Shown: positions 1 to 15,000 of the stretch, piece by piece
Numbering within the stretch: position 1 is the stretch's first letter
Layout of the letters: the number at the start of each line of letters is the position of its first letter
Assembly: GCA_934045075.1 (NCBI GenBank)
Contig: OW203745.1
Location: forward strand, 13,860,184-13,924,183
From: Yponomeuta sedellus
Taxonomy: Eukaryota > Arthropoda > Insecta > Lepidoptera > Yponomeutidae
Reading direction: 5' to 3'
DNA length: 64,000 nucleotides
Program-made: the position numbers and the translations under genes
The notes under the pieces: generated by a model
Database searches by the model: none
What the model saw: the letters and a program-made list of their open reading frames with translations, nothing else
What the model was told of the DNA's origin: nothing

Positions 1-3000
1 TAGCGATGTCCATGTAGCGAGATGGGGCGGAGCAGCCGGGACCCCTTACTCCGAGCCCCAACTGTGGACAGGAGTATTTACCGCACTTGATTGAATGACT
101 AACCATGTTTATTTTATGTAGCCTAAATTTGGGTGTCCCACTACAAGACAAAGGCAGGGCGGTGGTAGAGGAGCGGTGTAGAACGCCGGCCTCTCAATCG
201 GGAGGTCGTGGGTTCAAACCCCGGAATGTACCAATGACTTTGTTTTCTAAAGTTATGTACATTTGTGAAATTATAGTAGGAATACCACTCGCCGACGGTG
301 AAGGAAAACATCGTAAGGAAACCCTAGTGTCTGAAGTGTTAACTAACGTACCTCAGCGCTGGCTACGTACAATGGCCCAACTATGAGGCCAAGTGCGGAA
401 ATCTCAGGTCTAACTACAAGACAAAGGCTTCCCCCCTTTTAGGCCACGATTTTCGGTAAATTACCACCCTGACCACACCGGCAAGCTATTGTCGAGATCA
501 TCCCGCCATCGTCTTCTCGGCCGCCCCTGTTTGCGATACGCGTGTGACACCCGTTGAACGTGTTTTCTTCTTCTTCTATAATTCTATATTTATAAACGGG
601 TATTAACCCGAACAGAGATACAGGCAAACGCAAACGGGGTGGTAACAGAGTGCTTAGTGCGAGTTTGACAGATCCAATCGAATAACTACTACCGCGTTAA
701 TCGAGCATTGAGTAGTGAGTATGAGTAAGTAAACCGTTCGAACTGGCAAAACGCTGTCACAGTACAACTCGCACTCGCGTTTATTCGTGTTTTGGCTGGT
801 AAACGTGTTCACTTCTCAACGTAAACCATTACAACTCGCACTCAGCAATTTTAATTTCTATACTTGTCGCTAGGTGGCGCTTCCTCGATGCCATAGAAAT
901 ATGAGTTTACGTTAACGCGATCGAGTAGTTAAAAAACTCGCACTAAGCACTCTGAGTGCTTAGTGCGAGTTTGACAGATCCAATCGAATAACTTTACTAC
1001 CGCGTTAATCGAGCATTGAGTATGAGTAAGTTAACCGTTCGAACTGGCAAAACGCTGTCACAGTAAAACTGCTACTTGGGTTTATTCGTGTTTTGGCTGG
1101 TAAACGTGTTCACTTCTCAACGTAAACCATTACAACTCGCACTCAGCATTTTTAACTTCCATGCTTGTCGCTAGGTGGCGCTTCCTCGATGCCATAGAAA
1201 TATGAGTTCACGTTAACGCGATCGAGTAGTTAAAAAACTCGCACTAAGCACTCTGAATACGGACTCACCAGCTGCCACCGACCCCAGACGTCCCTAGTGA
1301 CGAGCGCGCCGCTAGTCTCCCACAGACAGTAGCTTTTGTGCTGCAGAGAAATGGCGCAGGCCACGTGAGGGGGACGCATGGATCGCGCGTAGAGCTGCGA
1401 AAGGAAAAACTAATCCATCAAATCGTGAATTTTGAAGAGATTGAGGTGTATTTCGCTTGGAGGGATTGTTGCTATATTCAATTAAAATGCTCTTCCGTGC
1501 TTCGCAAGGCACGTTAAGCCGTGGGAGCCGGCTGTCATGTAATGGCAGTCGCTAAGCCATGTCAGAGGGCTTATGGGCGGCCTGATAACTTCTGACAGTA
1601 AGGCCCGCCACTGTCTTACAAACCTCCACCAACCCGGACTTGGCCCCCGTGGTGGAATATGGCCTAACCTTCCTGCAATGCAGGAAGAGACCCGTGCCCT
1701 AGCAGTGGGGACATACAGGGTTGCAATAGCATCGCAATTAAAATGATCATTAGACTCACTTTAACTCAAGTGATGCTCGTGACCTAGGCGAACCGATTGA
1801 TTGGAATCAATCACTTGAGTCAAGCAACAACAGGCGGGGTCAGGTGCAGGATGGGTGACCGTCCCGTGACTACCGCTAGCGGCATTTTTTCAGAGCGTTT
1901 GCTCCGCCAGGCACGGCCGTTGTCGCCGGCTGTCATGTAAAAGCAGTCGGTAAGCCATGTGAGAGGCCTTATGGGCGGCTTGATAACTTCTGACAGTAAG
2001 GCCCGCCACTGTCCTACAATCCTCCACCAACCCGGACTAGTCCCCCGTGGTGGTCCTCCCCCAGCAGTGGGGACAGACAAGGGTTGGTATCGAATAGAAT
2101 CGATATCTCTAGTTCCCCTAGAATTCTTCTTCTTCTTCTTCAGGCTATATTATGTAGTCCACTGCTGGACATAGCCCTCCCCTAATGGGCGCCATAGCGC
2201 CCTGTCTTCAGCTTGGCGCATCCAGCATCTGCCGGCAGTTTTTCGCAGATCGTCATCCCACCTAGTCGAAGGGCGTCCTACGCTACGTTTGTGGAGTCGC
2301 GGTCTCCACTCAAGGACACGTTTACTCCAACGGTTGTCTTGTCGGTTCTTCGCGAAACAGGGCTAGCCCACTGCCACTTCGCTCGCTAATTCTCTGAGAT
2401 ATGTCGATAAGTTTGGTTCCCTAGAATTCATAAACAATTATTTACAATTATTTTTCTACCGCTTCAACTCTAAATTTATTGAAACTATGGCAAAAGAAAG
2501 AATTATGTCGTAAAACATAATGTTTTCTGTGCCTACATCTTTAACACGAACAGATTAAATTAAAACCGTATTATCGATTAACTTCCTAATTAATTATCAT
2601 TCCATGAGTGTGCCTTAGGCAAAATGGTAGCAATCATGCGCAATATTTATTGCATCCAAGTATAATACGATATTTAAACTTAATATGGATCTAGTAACAC
2701 CCACGCATTTAGTAACAATCGGTAAACGGATTACCTTGGTTTCTTCGTAGAAACTTTTGCACAACCGACTTGGCACGTAGTCTGCTAGCATCACTTCCTT
2801 ACGCAGGGACTCATAGTCTGCAACAGAACAATCAAATCACGCTTTATCGAATCTCAGTTTACTCACAGCACATGCTTTAATTTAAAAAAACATATTTAGA
2901 GGCTGAAAATTCCGCCCACGCCGGGACTCGGACCCGCGACCTCTGGCTACCGTACCAGCGCTCTCCCAACTGAGCTAATGGGCATGTTCCGGCATCGGCG

Positions 3001-6000
3001 AGATTTCGAACCTCTTAACAATATTCTCTGTATTAGTTACAGGCAGCAACATCTGGCTGAAGTAATTTGCATCACTCGCAGCCTCGAGTACCTACTTTGC
3101 AGTTAGATTTTACATCGGAATGATACAAGGACGTTCTTGGAATGATATCGCTGTACCCACACGGCATTCTTTTTGTTGCACTAACCCGTGCTGAGGACAA
3201 TTTAAAAAACGAGTACTTTTAAGTGGTATTGCGAGATTATCAATAGTCCGTAAGAAAACTAAGTCATTGAAATACGAGGCAGAAAACGTTTATTGGTACA
3301 AGCCGTGACGAAATCTCAGCGTTCTCATACCACAGCGCTTGCAGCTCTGGGCACGCGTGGTGTTTAAGCCCGTACTCTCCGTTTCTAAGAGAAGGCCTGT
3401 TCTCTACATTGTGACGTGCACAGTTTTCATTATTACATATTTTACTTACCATCATCGAATCTCATGATATAAAACTCAGGGTCCCTAAGTTTCATTGGTG
3501 GAGGACAGGCTGGTCTCAGTTTGGCTGAAAACGAAAAACAATTATCAACAATTATACTATTTTTATTTTTAATGCACTAACCTATTTATAACCTATATTT
3601 TAGCCTCTAAATAGGTTTTTAAAATTATCAACAATCATAGTCTAGGAGCTGCAACGAGAGTGGCGAATATCGGATAAGCCGATGGTTTGAGAGAACTTAC
3701 ATACACATGTGAACTCATGCATTGACCCTGGTGAGGTATCATCATCAGCCATTTGACGCCCACTGCAGGACATAGTCCTCCCTCATGGTTTTCCAAGCTT
3801 CACGGTCTTGTGTCGCCCGCATCCAATGACTCCCCGCCACCGTAACCAGGTCGTCAGACCATCTGGTGGAGGGCCTGCCCACGCTGCGTGATCCGGTACG
3901 CGGTCGCCAGCTCAAAACTTTTTCGCCCCAACGGCCATCAGTTCTTCGAGCTATGTGCCTCGCCCACTACTCTTTAAAATACTATAGAGGTGAGGTATGT
4001 CGTTTGTAAATGTAACCTGGGTACGTTTGTATGGGAATATTCTCTTTGTTAAGTAACTATTAACAAAATTAATATTGGATGGAATCAGGCGTTACTTTGC
4101 GGAAATCCACAACAGCATTAAAATGTGAAAATTACTTTTCTATATTCAGCCAAAAATCCCCCAAGCACCATGCGGTTAGTTAATGCACCGCCCTCCCTCC
4201 CACTTTTCCAAGCAGAAGCAAGACACGAACAACACCAATACTTGTGTGAGAAAACACGTTTCGCCTCTAACGCGAGGCATCCTCAGGCTCACAAGTGCAA
4301 GTGACCGTCACCGTCGTTCGTGGTCTTTTCACACCCTCTTTGGGAGGTGGAAGGTCGGGGTCAGGGCGTGACCGTCACCGCAAAAACGTTCCGTATTTAT
4401 AGGCTAGGCTGCTCCGCCCCCCGATGACGTAATCTAACTGTCAAACCGGTGACGGTTAAACCGTCTCAACCGCCTATCGGTCATTATTGTTTTGCGCAAA
4501 ATAGCGATTAATGGGGAAATAGAGGAGTTGCCCACCTGCCCACCATTTAGCATTGTAAATAACCTATCCTAAGATAATTTGGAAATTTCCAGCTGCTCAA
4601 GTACAGAAATTAGTATTTACGCGTCCGTATAGGGCGAGCCAACTGCACCAGAGCCACGGTGTGGCGCGACTGCTCGTACTCAGGATGCAGGACGTAGCTG
4701 CGCGGGCGCACGCCCTCGCGCTCCCAGCCGTGGCCCAGCAGGATGCGAACGTTAGCCCTGGAGACCGGAAACATAACTTCAACCGACCGATCGCCCGACC
4801 GACCGACTGATCGATCAATCAATGTCCACTGCGGGACATAGGTCCCTTCCCCTACCCTAATCATGGAGCGCGTATAGATGCATCGTTTCTGCCTACTCCA
4901 CCAATGGAACAAGTATACACTTTTTTAATGATAGTTTTAGCAAAATGTGTCAAACCATTACTCAATCATGTTAATAGTGACTTTCAAGACTAACAGCTGT
5001 GAACTTACCTAAGGCAAAAAACTCAAGACTAGAAAGCATCAACGCAAAAACTTACTGTGGTTATTGGCATAAATGCTGACCAGTCCAGATCCGTGATCCG
5101 TGGTTGTGGGTCCGAAAAATCACTATTAATATGAAAGAGAGACTATTATCTGGCGATTTAACTCACGTCCATACTTTCTCTATCTCTCTCTCTCTCTCTG
5201 AGAGAGGGCCTGTGCCCTTTCCTGGGCTTCTTCTTTGGTCCCTTTACTCCCCCGTGGAGTCTGGGGCTGACACAAGGGGTTTCCATTTACCTCTGTACAT
5301 GGCTGCTGAATGGTAACTCTAGACAAGTTACTCCTTTCTCTTTCGTCTCATGTTTAGGCTACATAGGCCGAACCGAGTGTTTGGAATCAATCACTTGAGT
5401 GAACCAACAACAGGCGCGGTCAGGTGCAGAATGGGTGACTCGTCCCGTGGCTACCGCTAGTGGCATTTTTATATTATTTTTGTTGCACTAATCTGCGCTG
5501 AGGACAATTTTAAAAACCTATTTAGAGGCTAAACATTCCGCCCATGCCAGTGGCATTTTTTCCGAGCGCTTTCGAGGTTCGCAAGGCACGTTAAGCCGTT
5601 AGTGCCGGCTGTCGTTAAGCCATGTGAGAGGCCATACGGGCGGCTTGATAACTTCTGACAAGGCCCGCCACTGTCTTACAATCCCCCACGAACCCAGCCT
5701 TGGCTCCCGTGGTGGAGGGTGGCCTAACCATCCTGCGATGCTGGAAGAGACAAGTGCCCCAGTAGTGGGGACATACAAGGGTTGATATCGATATAGGCTT
5801 CCTGAAAAAAAAACTCACGTGAAATCCTCTTTCGGCATGGGACCAACGTCGGCGGCGGGGGCCAACACGAACTCGGCCTGGATCAGCACTACGGTCGTCA
5901 CGGCCCGGTTGACCCCTTTGTCCGCCACTGGGAATATATCCATAAACTCACTCCTGCATCCCGTAGGGGTAGGCAGAACTGAGCCTGTCGCTTAATCGCT

Positions 6001-9000
6001 CGTAGCCTGAGTGATCTTAAGCGATCACGAAGATTAAGCAACATAGGGGGCGTTCAGTGGAGTGGATGGATGGGTGACCGTCTATGACTAACGCTAGTGG
6101 CATTTTTCCGAGCGGTTCCTTGCTTCGCAAGGCATTTCAAGCAGTTGGTGCCGGCCGTCGATAGATGGCAGTCGTTAAGCCAAGTCAGAGGCCTTAGAGC
6201 GGCTTGAAAACTTCTGACAGGAAGATAAGCCACTAGTCTTGCAAGCCTTCACCTATCCGGACTCGACCCCCGTGGTGTCAGTATGCCCTATACCTACCTT
6301 CGTTATGGTACAGACCCGTGCCCCTCGGTGAGGACATAATGAGTTGATGATGATGATTAATTTATCAAAATTAAAAAAATGTTTTATGAAATTCAAAATA
6401 GTACAGAAACCGCGTCTGAAATGAACGTTACAAGTTAAAGTAGGTGTCCATTTCTTTTTTTATTATAGAAACGTGTATATCGCTTTATTTTCGTTGCACG
6501 CACGCACGCTGGTTTCGGATGCTTTTAGGGTTCCGCACCCAAGGGATAAAAATCGGGACATTATTTTATATCATCTGCTCTAGTGAACAATAAATAGGTA
6601 CCTAATATTCTCGTCTTATCTACAGTCCGTCAGTCTATCTGTCCCTTGTCTCATGAACTGTAATAGAAAGACCGATGACATTTTTACATATTACATATTT
6701 CTGTTGCCGCTATAACAACAATTACTAAAAACAGAATTAAATATATAGGGGAAAGTGGTCACCATTCGTACGCTTTTTATATTTTATTTTTTTAATTTAT
6801 GATGGATTGTTGATTTTATCTAGTTTATATGCCTAAGCGTAACAAATATATTGTAGTTTGTTACAAAAAAATCCGAAACTATTATGTCAAAAGGTTAAAG
6901 AGTTATAGTAATTTTTCTACGATAAGATATTTGTACGAACGTACCCCACGTACGGGGTACGTTCGTACAGTAGGTGGGGTACTTTCATACGCCATGGGGT
7001 AGATTCATACAGGGTAATTAAAAAGCCTATTAAAGTCGTTAATTTTTTATTAATTATTACAAAAATATTTATTTATTAAAGAACTAACTTAACATATTTG
7101 CCTTGACTCATAGTAGATAAATGTTTCTTTAGAAACATAACAAAAAATTAAATCGTTTATCCAGTTTACTTATTGATAATTCTTAGCTTAACAATCTGTC
7201 TCAATGATGAGTATGTTGCACAGTCTTTGACAATCTAAACTTAAAGTCAATAATCATACATATTTGGTTGTTACTTTAGAAGTTATTGCACATTATAATT
7301 ATTTAAATTAACTGCAAAAGTAAAAAGTCTAGCCATTCTAGCTGTACAGCCCGCTCGTGGTTGTGGATCAGGTAGGATCATGACGACATCGCTGATATAC
7401 AGAGTGTGTATGTCTTCTATATCAGGAAAAAAGAATAACCATGATGATCCCGGTTTCTTCCGAAGATAAGATACTTTCAGCTCCGTACCCGACTAATGAC
7501 TAAGAACTTTTCCGACGTAGTAAACAACAGAAGTCTTTTTTTCAAACTTTACCAAAACCAAACAATTATCTTTGATTTTATTTGGTGTCACATTTCAATT
7601 ATTGTCACTACTGCAATCATTAGTCTCTTCGTCCGTTTCGGAACCGATTGGAGATGTTGAACTCTCCCGCAAGCTAAATTCCGATCCTTCAGATGCCTCT
7701 GAATCTTCATCACTTTTTTATTTGCTTAGCTTTCTTTTTCTTTTGTGTTGAACTAAGTTCTTTCAAACTACGTTTCAATGCTTTGGCTCTGGCTTTCCTT
7801 TCCTGTTCTATTTTTTTCAATTCTTTCTGTCTATGTCTCTCTTCTAATTCAATTTTTTCAGGTGTATCTGTATATATACGGGATTTACCCGGTTTTCTTC
7901 TTGGAATGAAATGTTCGTGAGGGTTCATCGGTGTTAGAGCCATCTTTGAATTTCTTGACTCTGCTTTCCAACGTCGATGTCTTGATGTTATATTGCAACG
8001 CGGCTTTTCTATATGACAGCCGTCCTAGAATTACGTCATCAATTGCTAATTTCATGGACTCTTCATCCACCTCTTGGGTACGCGTACCCTTTTTTTATAT
8101 TTTCGTACCATGATTCTGCAATAAAATATTAGTTATAAGGCTTACTTTATAAAATATATCGATTTGTTAGAATTAGAATTACTTCATAAAAAGGAAAATG
8201 TTATTGTGATGTTCTGGTGGTTAATAAAATCTAAAGGGGAGCATTCGTACGCGTACGAATGTGCCCCCTGTTTTGCTGTCCGAATGCGCCCTATGCCTTG
8301 CACAAAATTAATATACTACTTTATACAAATTCTAATTTAATTTGAGAAATATAACAATTAAAGCTCAAGATAATCAATGTTAACATTAATATTAATCAAC
8401 ACAATTTTGTCAAAAACATAATAATTCTACTTACAATTGCGAATTGAATTTACGTAAAAAATTTACTCACCACGCGCGAAAACACATTACGTTTTGTCAG
8501 CCGATGCACCGTGGTGGTGCGACTGGCACGACACTTTGCTTAGCAACATGGCGGCCGGTATGTCTATGCAGACAAGCAAACCCGCGCTTGTGTGCCGTTT
8601 AGTTTGTCTGTTATACTAACTGTATGAATGTGCCCCGCGTACGAATGGTGACCACTCTCCCCTACTTAACTGGGGCTCCTATACAACAAACGTGATTATT
8701 TGCCATTTTTTTTGTTTATGCTCTAGCCAAAAAAGGGTAAATAGTCTGTTAGTTAGTAAGCATCGCTTTTCGCCAATTTTCGCCGGTTTTCGCAAAGAGT
8801 ATATAACTACGGCTTTTGTACTGATGATAGAGTTCTGATTTTGAAATTAAATGTCATATTAGTTCCGATATTTCTATTAAACGAATATATCCGATTCTAT
8901 CCGATAGTAGCCGAAGTATATTCTAAAAGCTAACAGACTATACATACAGGCATTGAATTTGAAGTAAGGATACAGGCATCAAACTCGGCGTGATTGTGGT

Positions 9001-12000
9001 AAGTTATATATTCTAACGAGAAATAATAACAAATGGCTAAGCGTGATTACGGAACCCTCGGTGCGCGAGTCCGACTCTAATAAAACATTTATTTAATAAT
9101 AATAATAAAACATTTATTTAATAATAATAATAATAAAACAAATTTAAAAACCTACTTATTTAGAGGCTAGACCTATTTGTCCTTAGCACGGGTTAGTGCA
9201 TTAAAAATTAAAAAATGTATAATAATAAAACATTTATTTAAAAATAATAAAACATTTACCTATTTAAAAATAATAAAACATTTATTTAAAAATAATAAAA
9301 CATTTATTTAAAAATAATAAAACATTTCGTACTAGCTGACCCAGCGAACTTCGTACCGCCTAACAGTCGATTCTTTAGTTTTTTCATTCTATAAAAGGAA
9401 TCAGCGAAATCGGTTCAGCTGCTCTCGAGATTTGCGCTTACCAACACATTCAGCGATTCATTTTTATATTACAGAATATAAAACAGAGATCCATCTTATT
9501 GTTCGCAGTGGGTACGCGTGATGATTAAGCCCTCCCTCTGAGAGAAGGCCTGTGCCTTACAATGGCACTTATACTCGTTTAGGCTACATTTGTGTGGTAG
9601 AGCTAAAAACTATTTTAGTAGGCTTAATAAATACACACATACATAACCTCACGCCTATATCCCAGAGGGGTAGGCAGAGACCAGGGACTGCCACTTGCCA
9701 CGATCCTGACAGATCACCTTCGCTTCGTCAACGTTCATAAATCGTTACATGCACGCACGCCGGTTCCGGGTAGTTTTTATCTTTCCCTTTGCTAATAAAT
9801 CCCATATTTGGTCGATGTATGCCCGCCTGGGACGTCCCTTACCAGCCCTCCCACTCACATTCGTAATATATATTTGTTTCGTCCACCTTTCTTCCTTCAT
9901 CCTCTTGATAAATACTTAATTTAAAACTGATATTTCTTTTCTTAGTAAAAAAAAAACAATATTATGTGGATACTCACTGTATTCATAGTACAAGACGCCC
10001 AACCAGGGATAGTCGCTGAGCTCCACCATGCCGGTATCCACCTTCTCACGCATATCCACGCCGCATTGTAAGACATCAATATCCACCGCGTTAGCCAACG
10101 GCGCTAGTGACACTGAAAACGCAAGGAATCAGGGGCCTAATAGCTGTCCAATTCAATTCCATACTAATTTGACAGAAGAATAGAATCGCTCAGTATACCT
10201 AAGGTGCGCGTAATATAAGAGCAGACTAGCACATCATAACAAATTCCGACAGGTCTATCTGCTCCAGTCACATCGCTCGTAGCCCCCGCTGCCTGAGTGA
10301 AAGTGTAACGGTGCAAACCTCTTCACACCATTTTTATTTCTTTTTCCATCTATCATTTTCAAATATTTAAATTATGTACGTCACACATTCTTCGATTTCA
10401 CTCATTTTTCACCACTACTACTTTACCCTTTGACCAGATCTGACTTTTTACCTGCTTCTCCGTTTTTATCCAGTTTTCTGTTTTAAAGTAACTATAAATC
10501 TACAAATAAAATCACACCTGAAGTCGTTCCAGAGTTTATTTACTATTATAAAATTATATACAACGTTCCAAACTTAGACGATCATGAAGGTTAAGCAACA
10601 CAGGGCGCGTTCAGTGCATGGATGGGTAAACCGTCTAAGACTAACGCTAGTGGCATTTTTTCAAGCGGTTCCGTGCTTCGCAAGGCAGTTGGTGCCAGCT
10701 GCCGTGGATAGATGGCAGTCGTTAAGCCAAGTGAGAGGCCTTAGGGCGGCTTTGAAAACGTCTGACAGTAAGACACTAGTCTTGCAAGCCTCCACCAATC
10801 CGGACTTGGCCCCCGTGGTGGAGTATGTCCTATACCTTCTTCAGGGATGAGACCCGTGCCCCTCGGTGGAGACATAATTGTTTGATATAATGATACAGTC
10901 ACAAAGGGCAGGCGGCCGCGGGGCCGACTTCAATCTAAAATGAGTCTTAACTACTGTGAAGTTCTCTTCTTCGTCGATACGCTCCTGACAGAGCGGTCGT
11001 GGCCCTCACGAAGTATCTTTATCTGTGGCGGATGTTGCTCGCCTCACGATGCCTTGCCATCCCTTTCGGCTCCATGTTGCTTTAGTGCATTCGTGCAACG
11101 GTTTCCCAACCGCAGATTTTATTTGGTCGGTCCATCGCATTGGTGCTCTTCCCCGAGCTCTAGTGCCTTCTACCCTTCCCTGCATCACATTTCGTTCAAT
11201 GGAGCTACCATCTCGCCGAGATACATGGCCGAAGAAACGCAGGATTCGACTTTGGACCAAAGTCGATAGACGCTGTTTGATGCCGAGCTCTTGAAGAATG
11301 GAGGCGTTGGTACGAAATTCAGTCCACGATATTCCCAGCATTTTCCTCCAGCACCACATTTCCAGAGCATCTATCTTCTTTTTCTCAACTTCCCGCAACG
11401 TCCACGTTTCCGCAGCGTACAGAAATATGGGGAACACAAGCGCACGAACAAGCCGGGTCTTAGTGGCTTTTGTGATGTTGCGGTTCTTCCATATTTTTTT
11501 GAGCTTGTCCATTGCCGATCTAGTGATAGCCATGCGACGCTTTATCTCCTCTATGCATCCACCGTTGTTTGAGATCAGTGCACCCAGATAGATATATGAT
11601 TGGACCACTTCGCAATTCGCGATTTCAGGATGTTCGGGTGAGTTATCGTTAGCTCGGTCTACAATCATCATCTTGGTTTTGCTGCGGTTGATCTTCAGCC
11701 CGAAATTCAGGCTAACGTGTTCCATTTTGAGAAGGAGTTCTTCCATACGGATTGCACTAGTTGCAAACAGTGTGGTGTCGTCTGCGTAGCGCAAGTTTGC
11801 GATCGTTTGGCCACCAACCGAAACGCCATCAGTCCATTCGTCGAGAGTAATCCGCATTATTAGCTCGGTATAAGTATTGAAAAGTAGCGGCGAGATAATG
11901 CACCCCTGGCGTACACCTGCACTAGGATGGAAGTTGCTGGACATCACTTCGTCTGTCCGGACTGATGCAGTACCCTCTTCGTACAGCTTTCTGAGCAGGT

Positions 12001-15000
12001 GCACTAGATGTTTTGGTGTTCCCATTCGCAGCAAAGTGTCCCAAAGAACTGGCCACTTGACAGAGTCAAACGCCTTTGAGAAGTCAACGAAGCATATGTA
12101 AGTAGGCTTGTTGAATTCTCTAGCCTTCTCTATAATCTGGCGTACTGTTAGGATCTGCTCTCTGGTACCTCTTCCTTTTACAAAACCGGCTTGTTCTGGC
12201 GCGATTTCTTTTGACAAGAAGGCTTTCAGTCGTTCGTTTAGGATGTGCAATAGAATTTTACTTGCATGAGATATTAATGCAATAAGGCGATAGTTGTTGC
12301 ACTTTTTTGTCGACCCTTTTTTATGTAGAGGTATAAAGACTGTATGAGCCCATTCTGATGGCCATGTCCCTGTTTGCCATATTTTGTTGCAGATGGTATG
12401 AAATATATGGATGCCATGTTCTCCTGAGGCTTTTATGGTTTCTATAGGGAGGTCATCTCTTCCAGTAGCTTTTCCATTTTTGAGATGTTTTATGGCGGCC
12501 TTTATCTCTGATCGCAAAATGTCAGGCTCTTGTTCTCCAATTATGGGCTCTGTAGAGTCAAAGTCTCGTGACCGCGGGTCATCAAACAACGATTGACAGT
12601 AGCTTCTCCAGGATTCTGAGATTTGATCCAGCTCGGTAACTACTTCTCCACGACTGTTTTCAATTGCCCATGTTTTGGAGCACAGTGACTTTGTGAGGAC
12701 ACGGATCTTGTGGTACAAGTCTTTGGTCTGGTGCTTATCTGCATGTAATTCGACCTCTTCGCACATCTTGCGAAGGTATGCATTCTGATCTCTTCTGCAG
12801 CCAGCTTGTATCTCAGCAGACTTGCGGTTTAGATCTTTGACTTGGACTCCTTGTGCCTTCATTTGTCGTCTCTCTTCAACTAAGTTGAGGGTTTCGTCGG
12901 TCATCCAGTGTTGCTTTTTTCGCGAGCTTATTTGTGAGTTGGACTCCGCGGCTGCAGCAACAATAATAGTTTTGGCTCGATCCCATAATCCATCAGCTGA
13001 CTCATTTTTATGATCCACACCTGACCATTCGGACCAGTTCTGTTCTAGAGCTAATAGGAACTTTGAGCTATCCTTCACTTCGATCCGTCTGTGTTTGTCG
13101 AGTTTCCTGGCTGCTCGCAGTTTCAATTTGAGCTTCGCTACCAGTAATTGATGATCTGATCCGCAATCGGCGCCAGGTAACGTGTGTACGTTTCTGATGG
13201 ATGTTCTCCAGCGTGATCCTATCAATATGTAGTCAATCTGGTTGCGGTAGTTTCCATCTGGTGATGTCCATGTGTAAAGTCTTCGCGGATGATGTTGAAA
13301 ATGAGTGTTTGCTATCATAAGGTTGTTTTCAGTGGCAAATTGGATTAAGCGCTCACCTCTTTCGTTTCTATTGCCAAGTCCAAACTTCCCTACACTGTTG
13401 CTAAGATGGTGAGAGTTAGCTCCTATCTTCGAGTTCAGGTCTCCTAAGATCACAAGGATTTCACGGTTAGGGATCTTGGCCATTGTCGCTTCTAGTTCAG
13501 TGTAGAAAGCTTCTATAACCTCATCTCTGGCAGTGCTGGTGGGGGCGTATACCTGTATGAGGTTCAGGTTTACCGGCGAAGCCTTGAGTTTAATACTCAG
13601 TATTCTATCGCTGACTGGTTCATAGCCCATCACGCAGTTTCTTTGCAGTAGGGGAATCATGAAGGCTACTCCATTTTGGCTGTTGGTGTCGTTGCCCGAA
13701 AAATAGATGGCGTGAGTATCGGTGAGAAAATGTCCGTTATTCTTCCAATGGGTCTCGCTCAATCCACAGATGTCGAGTTCGCATCTGGTAATCTCCCTTT
13801 CTAAGATGGTAAGTTTTCCTGGGTGTAGTAAGCCACGCACATTCCAAGTGCCTATCTTCTGGATTTGTCGCAGCTTGACACCGGTTCCAGTAGCCAAGTT
13901 TCCGCAGAGAGCCTGGTCTCCCACATCTCTGTGGCCGGTAGCCCATTTCTCACCGTCTGCCCCGGACGCAGCGCGGCGCCGGTTGCTAAGCGGGTCGCAT
14001 GGCAATCGCGATATCTTCTGTTGTACTTTCATGAGGTCTTTCTTGGGAAAGTAGATGCAGTGGTTTCCCCTTGCCTGCTGCACCAAGCCGTTTAAGGGTG
14101 ATTTGGACCCTAGGGCTGTTGAAACCCCTTCCTACCGGTTGCCCGGCAGGGTCTATGGTTATACCGCCATTGCTCGGTCGCCAGGGCCTCGTCTGTTGTC
14201 TAGCAGGGAGCACCGCGGCGGCTGGTGGGCCACCGACACGAGCAGGTGAGGTTGACACTTGGGGCCAGCGAGATGGTAAAGCTGTTCTCCCTCTTACTCC
14301 CCTCGTATTTGAAATTAAAAGATTTTAAAGTAGCGCAGGAACTGCGGCTTAATGAACGTTACAAGTGACACTAGGCTATGAGTTTAAGAACACTGAATTA
14401 ACTAGGAAAACATTAGTTCCAAGTTTTAGTTCCAATAGGTAATCGCGCCAACTTGTAGTCCGTAAGTCTTACATGTTATGTAATGTGAATGTTGTGTTTT
14501 TCAGTAATTGGATTCACACTGTGGCTTGATTTATTGTAAATTATGTCTATATTTGTAAAGGGGCCGTCCATAAATCACGTGAGGCTTGAAAGGGGGGGGG
14601 GGATTTGACAAAAATCACGAAATGTCACAAGTGGGGAGGGGGGTGTAGTAAAGATACCACGTGTATTTATTTTTTCATTATTTTTTCGCGTGATTTTTAA
14701 ATTGAAAAGCAGCGTGTAGTGTGACCTTGACTCGCCGTTGCTAGGCAACGAACGAAGTACCTTCTCACGCGCCGCCGACGACCGCCCGCTCGGCACGCCG
14801 ATCGCCAGTTATTTTTTCGCGCCGAATAATTAATTTCAGAATACAATAAGATTATACTTTATACATGAAATAAGATAATATTCTTAAATATGCTAACATA
14901 AAAAGGAGATCAAATATAATTATGTGAAGCCAAGCTTCCAGGCTTGTGATTGCCTGACATTTACATGTATTATAGTAAAACGACACAAAAATATATCATG

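Noticed and set aside
7693..7920. Phenylalanine-rich membrane protein frame on the plus strand
   Set aside because: It is the reverse of the lysine-rich transposase tail of the pogo-like element.
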